Positions 6,552 to 10,299 of a stretch of 10,299 nt of DNA are shown here, piece by piece. The position numbers and the translations under genes were made by a program. The DNA lies in assembly GCA_041689775.1 (NCBI GenBank), contig JBDNFP010000185.1, positions 1 to 10,299 on the forward strand, read 5' to 3'. The notes beneath the pieces were generated by a model. It was not told the origin of the DNA, made no database searches, and worked only from the letters and a program-made list of their open reading frames with translations. This DNA comes from JBDNFP01 sp041689775. Lineage in GTDB: Bacteria; Bacteroidota; Bacteroidia; Cytophagales; Spirosomataceae. Within the stretch, counting starts at the first letter, position 1, and every line of letters begins with the position of its first letter.

Positions 6552-7705
6552 ATGAATAACTTCACATTTTATAACCCCGTAAAGATCATTTTCGGGAAAG
6601 GACAAATTGCCCAGCTGTCCAAACAAATCCCGGCGAATGCCCGCATACTGCTTACCTACGGGGGGGGAGTATATTCAAAAACGGAGTCTACGATCAGGTA
6701 AAAGCAGCTCTGACCGACCATACCGTGGTAGAATTTGGCGGTATTGAACCCAACCCAACCTACGAAACGCTGATGAAAGCGGTAGAGGTGGGTCGCGCCG
6801 AAAAAATAGATTACTTACTGGCTGTTGGTGGTGGCTCGGTGCTGGACGGTACCAAATTCATTGCGGCCGCTATTCCCTTTGAAGGAGAAGATGAATGGAA
6901 TATAGTAACTGGAAAAGAAAAATATACTACCGCGGTACCCATCGGAGCGGTGTTGACGCTACCGGCTACGGGTTCGGAAATGAACTACTACGCCGTCATA
7001 AGCCGTAAGGATACCAAGGAGAAAAAAGGAATGGGCAGTCCGTTGGTTTACCCAAAGTTTTCTATCCTTGACCCGGAAACGACGTATACCTTGCCGCAGC
7101 GGCAGATTGCCAATGGAGTAGCCGATGCCTTTACCCACGTGATGGAACAATACATGACCTACCCGGTCAATGCTTTCCTGCAAGATCAAATGGCCGAATC
7201 GGTACTGAGGACATTGATTCACGAAGGACCGACCACGCTGGCTAACCCAGAAGACTATGATTCACGGGCTAACCTTATGTGGGCAGCAACCATGGCGCTC
7301 AATGGGCTGTTGAGTGCCGGCGTACCAACCGACTGGGCCACGCACCAAATCGGTCACGAACTCACGGCTCTGCACGACATTGACCACGCGCGTACCTTAG
7401 CGGTGGTGATGCCATATCTTTGGAGCATTCGCCGGGATGCGAAACGGGCCAAGTTAATTCAATACGCACAGCAGGTTTGGAACCTGACCGGCAGTGATGA
7501 TGAGCTGGTGGAAGGAGCAATTCAAAAAACGATTGAATTCTATGAGTCTTTGGGTATACCAACCAAAGCCAGTGCATACGGTATCGGTAAAGAGACGATT
7601 GAAAAGGTCGTAAAACGTTTTGAGAAGCGTGGTATGTTGTTTGGCGAAAATGCCGACGTCACCCCCGAACTGGTAGGCGAGATTCTGGAATTGAGTATCG
7701 CCTAA
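6552..7705 (+). pseudogene. YqhD-like NADPH-dependent iron alcohol/aldehyde reductase, frameshifted in a G8 tract
   Basis: The family reduces aldehydes to alcohols with NAD(P)H and a divalent metal in the cytoplasm; E. coli YqhD detoxifies short aldehydes. The start is the ATG at 6552 (MNNFTFYNPVKIIFGKG). The first frame continues to LLTYGGG and then, because the G tract at 6660-6667 has eight G, runs to a stop at 6701. With nine G it would read YGGGSIFKNGVYDQVKAALTD and continue without a break to 7705, giving about 384 residues, the normal family length. The second part shows FGGIEPNPTYETLM, the cofactor loop GGGSVLDGTK (about 93-102) and TLPATGSEMN. By analogy with YqhD/FucO, the metal ligands are D192, H196, H265 and H279 (DAFTH and ATHQIGHELTALHDIDH). 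All catalytic residues are kept, so the break looks recent, phase-variable or artefactual. It is a single gene divergent from the lipoprotein and ends at a shared terminator. Confidence 0.9.
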
Positions 7706-7721
7706 GTGCCCTTTACAACTT

Positions 7722-7758
7722 AAAAAAGCCCGGCAGACTCAAATCTGTCGGGCTTTTT
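7722..7758. terminator. Bidirectional rho-independent terminator
   Basis: GCCCGGCAGA (7728-7737) pairs with TCTGTCGGGC (7744-7753), a 10-bp stem with one G-U-type position and a 6-nt loop. It is flanked by six A on the left and five T on the right, so it can act on both strands. It lies 17 bp after the reductase stop and immediately before the stop of the minus-strand gene at 7761, serving the two convergent genes. Confidence 0.9.
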
Positions 7759-7760
7759 GT

Positions 7761-9455
7761 TTAGCGCATTTGACGGGCTCTTAGTATGGCCTGAGCCGCA
7801 TCTTGCCCGTTGCTTGGTGCCGGAGCGCTCCGGGTAAAGTACCTCCCGTTTGGTTTTGTAATACCAAACGAGGGAATAACCATCGGGTTTAGCTTGAAAA
7901 GTAGCTGTACTGCCTGGGTTTCGTCCAGAAACATATGCACTCCTTTGATCTTATTCCTGACAATGTATTGTTTCCAAAGAGTTGGCTTATTGGTCATCTC
8001 CATGTTTGGGATATGCACGTACAAAAACTCTACGTCGGTGGGTAGCTGCGCTCTCAGAGCCGGGGCGTATAATAGTTCGTTGCGGCTAGCGGGGTCCAGA
8101 AGATTCCACTTAATCACGTAAAGAGTCTTTCCCTTATACAGCTCCTGAATTTTCTTGAACCAATCTTTGCCGTTCCCGTTGGATTGTGAAAGCCAAATCC
8201 CACTCAATACTTCCGTCGGACTGGCACTCAAGTCTTTATTTCCGTTGATTAGCCTTATGTAGGTACTGTCTTTTACTTCCAGCTGGTATAGTTCGTCCAA
8301 TGACCGGCCGTACACAGGTTGGTCTATTTTTGGGCGTACGTAGTTGTAGAGCAGCTTTTGTTCATCAAGCTCTAATTCGTAGAAGTGTTGGACCAGGTAT
8401 CGGGCGTTCAGGAGGTCGGCGATTGTTTTATCAAACTCTTCGGTGTAGGTACGTTCGCGATTTTCAATCATCGTCAACAGATCCATCGTGCGGCGGTTGC
8501 GCCGGTAGAGGGAGTTGAGGAAGTCCAGCTCGCGCGTACTGGCGGCACCTTCGTTGATAACAGCGGCCAATTGTTGGTTTTCCTCGACGGACAAAGGATT
8601 CACGTACTCCTTAATCAACGTGGCCATTTTACTTACCTGCATTGATTTCGACTGGGTGGGTGCAAAGTACGCTTTGCGCTCGGCTACCCGGTCGGAATAG
8701 TCGCCGAGGCGGGTAAGTAGTTGGACCTTTTGAAAGGTCATCGGGGCTTTGATAATTCTTTTCAGGCTATCAACGGCATCTCTTTCAACGGAAATGTCAT
8801 TCATGAGGGCGTATTCGTAGAGGAGCGTTAGCTGCTCTTCTTGTAATACAGCTTTCACCCACGTGCGCAACACAGGGTCCACGCCGCCCCGTTGGGCCAA
8901 GGGTAAAAGAGCGGAAGCCCTCAAATTAGTGCGGCGCTCCAAGGTCTTGCGGGCCTCCGACGGATTGAGTTGCCAGAAGTAACCAAAAAAGGATTCCCCC
9001 AGTTTCTTGTTGTCTTTCAAGAGGCGGGCTTCTTCGGCCAGGTATTGGTTGTACTGATTATTGGCATCGGCATTGACGCCCGCAAAGTAGAATAGTTTCT
9101 TGGCCACAAACATAGAGTCGGCGTCGAAAGAAACCTGCACCGTGCCCGGAGCGGCCAGGAAGGTAGAATAAACTTTTCCAGCGTAATCCAGGTATACCTC
9201 TTCCAGAGCATAGATCAGGGGAATCGCTACCCGAAAACTACCGTCGGCCTGCAAGGGAGCCTGACGGGCAAGTTCCGATTGGGGCTGTAGTATATTGTTT
9301 CGGGTGAAGGTGATAACCGGGGCCTGTCGGTACAGGGCTGGGGTGAGGTTTAAGATTCGCCCGTTGATGATGACGGAATCAGACTGGGCGTTGGAGGTAC
9401 CGAAAGTGGCCAGAGAAAGGCAGGATATCAGTATAAAAACGGTACTTTTTTTCAT
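7761..9455 (-). CDS. Secreted TlpA-like thioredoxin-fold protein without redox cysteines
   Basis: The 564-residue protein begins with a clear signal peptide (MKKSTVFILISCLSLATFG, then TSNAQ, cut near residue 24), so it is exported. Residues about 25-120 look like the beta-rich N-terminal domain common in Bacteroidota TlpA-like proteins. Residues about 130-420 are mostly helical, with many charged residues. The last about 125 residues follow the thioredoxin-fold pattern: GKTLYVIKWNLLDPAS (442-457), VEFLYVHIPNM (475-485), KGVHMF (504-509), then VIPSFGITKPNGRYF (526-540), which matches the cis-proline segment. Where redox-active members have WCxxC this protein has NLLDPAS, and the mature protein has no cysteine at all. 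It therefore cannot be a thiol oxidoreductase; a binding or scaffold role is inferred. It starts 60 bp after nuoC on the same strand. Confidence 0.85.
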   Translation of the reverse strand: MKKSTVFILISCLSLATFGTSNAQSDSVIINGRILNLTPALYRQAPVITFTRNNILQPQSELARQAPLQADGSFRVAIPLIYALEEVYLDYAGKVYSTFLAAPGTVQVSFDADSMFVAKKLFYFAGVNADANNQYNQYLAEEARLLKDNKKLGESFFGYFWQLNPSEARKTLERRTNLRASALLPLAQRGGVDPVLRTWVKAVLQEEQLTLLYEYALMNDISVERDAVDSLKRIIKAPMTFQKVQLLTRLGDYSDRVAERKAYFAPTQSKSMQVSKMATLIKEYVNPLSVEENQQLAAVINEGAASTRELDFLNSLYRRNRRTMDLLTMIENRERTYTEEFDKTIADLLNARYLVQHFYELELDEQKLLYNYVRPKIDQPVYGRSLDELYQLEVKDSTYIRLINGNKDLSASPTEVLSGIWLSQSNGNGKDWFKKIQELYKGKTLYVIKWNLLDPASRNELLYAPALRAQLPTDVEFLYVHIPNMEMTNKPTLWKQYIVRNKIKGVHMFLDETQAVQLLFKLNPMVIPSFGITKPNGRYFTRSAPAPSNGQDAAQAILRARQMR

Positions 9456-9515
9456 AAGGTAATCTCTTCAAGGCTAGGTGATTAATTCTTTGGAGGACTT
9501 TACTAAGAGTTTTGA

Positions 9516-10037
9516 TTACTCAGGAATAGTGCGATCCTCGTACTTTACTTTGATACCATGATACAATTCTTGTTGCTGATAATCTTTGCGTAGTGGATGC
9601 CCCTCCCAGTCGGTAGGCAACAGAATTCGCCGAAGATCCGGATGATTCTGGAAATAGATACCCATCAGATCGAATGCTTCCCGTTCGTGCCAGTTAGCGG
9701 TACGCCAGATCGTACTCAGGGTAGGTAGGGTAGGCAGGGGTTCTGCTTCCTTATTACGCAGCAGTACTACTTTCAGGATAACCGAGTGACCGTAGGGAAT
9801 GGAGTTAAGGTGATAGATTACTTCCATCGTTCCGTTGGTGGGACCATTATCAATGGCGGTAAGGTTGGCCAGATAGTCAAAATACAGCCGTTCATCCCGA
9901 AACAGGAAGTCCGCAATCTCGTACAAACGTTCAGCAGGGATCACCAAAAAAGGCTGAGGCACATTTTCGACTGCCTCCGTAACGGCATCTTCACCAAAGT
10001 TCCCGGTGAGTAAGTAGTGGATGTCTTTGAAGTTCAT
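9516..10037 (-). CDS. nuoC: NADH-quinone oxidoreductase subunit C (30 kDa subunit)
   Basis: NuoC is part of the peripheral arm of respiratory complex I, which passes electrons from NADH to quinone at the cytoplasmic face of the inner membrane. The 173-residue protein has the family length for a stand-alone NuoC rather than a NuoCD fusion. It carries the diagnostic signature NWHEREAFDLMGIYFQNHPD (115-134), followed by RRILLPTDWEGHPLRKDY (136-153). The start is the ATG at 10037. A PLPTLPTL stretch (100-107) is encoded by a small imperfect 9-bp duplication. In most genomes nuoC sits between nuoB and nuoD. Here the next gene on the same strand is the thioredoxin-fold gene, and the 210 bp upstream hold no nuoB, so the usual nuo order is broken. 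Confidence 0.95.
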   Translation of the reverse strand: MNFKDIHYLLTGNFGEDAVTEAVENVPQPFLVIPAERLYEIADFLFRDERLYFDYLANLTAIDNGPTNGTMEVIYHLNSIPYGHSVILKVVLLRNKEAEPLPTLPTLSTIWRTANWHEREAFDLMGIYFQNHPDLRRILLPTDWEGHPLRKDYQQQELYHGIKVKYEDRTIPE

Positions 10038-10041
10038 AGAA

Positions 10042-10049
10042 CAAATATA
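10042..10049 (-). promoter_or_regulatory. Candidate -7 box directly upstream of nuoC
   Basis: The minus strand reads TATATTTG, an exact TAnnTTTG match, ending four bases before the nuoC ATG (10035-10037). Used as a promoter, transcription would start at or very near the start codon, giving a leaderless or almost leaderless mRNA. No TTG element is seen at -33, so chance is a real alternative. Confidence 0.35.
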
Positions 10050-10206
10050 GTGAATCAGGACCTTTATTAGTTTTTGGATTACAATATATCCTTTCCGGGA
10101 GTGGCCGATACTAGTAGTAATCAGATTCCGGGATACTTGTTTTCCGGTTCTCTTGATTCTAATAGTCTGAGCAGTTTTCGGGCATTGATTTGGTAAAGAT
10201 CAAAAA

Positions 10207-10247
10207 GGGTCGTGAGGTTGAAATCCGCATTTCACCCCCTACGACCC
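10207..10247. repeat. Long imperfect hairpin abutting a start codon
   Basis: GGGTCGT (10207-10213) pairs with ACGACCC (10241-10247), AGG (10215-10217) with CCT (10238-10240), and TGAAAT (10219-10224) with ATTTCA (10229-10234), around the loop CCGC. On the minus strand it is followed by TTTTTG, so it could terminate a minus-strand transcript entering from the right. On the plus strand its last base touches the ATG at 10248 and would hide the translation start region. Confidence 0.6.
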
Positions 10248-10299
10248 ATGAGCATCGAAAAGACACTCGGGCCAATATTGGCCAAACTTTCTGACGTTG
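10248..10299 (+). CDS. Partial reading frame at the right edge, unidentified
   Basis: An ATG at 10248 opens a frame to the window end: MSIEKTLGPILAKLSDV. Seventeen residues are too few to name a family, although the amphipathic pattern and codon choice look coding. The hairpin directly before it and its position beside a nuoC cut off from its usual neighbours make a mobile-element gene one possibility; this is inference only. The minus strand is also open here in one frame, so coding is not certain. Confidence 0.4.
   Translation, partial: MSIEKTLGPILAKLSDV

Noticed and set aside
1..10299. A new defence, secretion or biosynthetic system
   Set aside because: The recognisable genes are housekeeping or single envelope genes without shared function; no multi-gene arrangement beyond possible co-transcription is visible.

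Overview
The window looks like chromosomal DNA from a member of the Bacteroidota, probably a Cytophagales/Spirosomataceae-like bacterium. This is inferred from several signs. CarB is short (947 aa) and lacks the C-terminal regulatory domain, as in Flavobacteriia and Cytophagia. There are Bacteroidota-type -7 promoter boxes (TAnnTTTG). The secreted protein at the left end combines Ig-like domains with 48-residue repeats. There is also a TlpA-like secreted thioredoxin-fold protein. I cannot name a genus.

Layout, left to right. (1) 1-1184, minus: start of a large secreted repeat/Ig-like protein that runs off the left edge. Its signal peptide and body are in different frames, separated at an A6/T6 run. 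(2) 1185-1923: no convincing intact gene; a possible hairpin, a G9 tract and perhaps a decayed gene tail. (3) 1924-2554, minus: a frameshifted membrane-anchored TolB-like (COG5616-type) protein. (4) 2778-5621, minus: intact carB with a GTG start and a strong terminator. (5) 5808-6341, minus: a cysteine-rich lipoprotein of unknown function. (6) 6342-6551: divergent intergenic region with a 7-bp-period repeat. (7) 6552-7705, plus: YqhD-type iron-dependent alcohol/aldehyde reductase, frameshifted in a G8 tract. (8) 7722-7758: bidirectional terminator. (9) 7761-9455, minus: secreted thioredoxin-fold protein without the CxxC motif. (10) 9516-10037, minus: nuoC. (11) 10207-10299: a long hairpin directly abutting a new plus-strand reading frame that leaves the window.

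Functionally the window is a mix: pyrimidine/arginine precursor synthesis (carB), respiration (nuoC), aldehyde detoxification (yqhD-like) and several envelope or secreted proteins. The genes do not form one pathway. nuoC and the thioredoxin-like gene are co-directional and 60 bp apart, so they could be co-transcribed. carB and the lipoprotein gene are co-directional with a 186-bp gap.

The most notable pattern is that three of the seven main genes carry a single-base frameshift, two of them in homopolymer tracts. This could be phase variation, gene decay or sequencing error, and the sequence alone cannot decide. I see no CRISPR array, phage module, tRNA or rRNA, and no convincing new multi-gene system.
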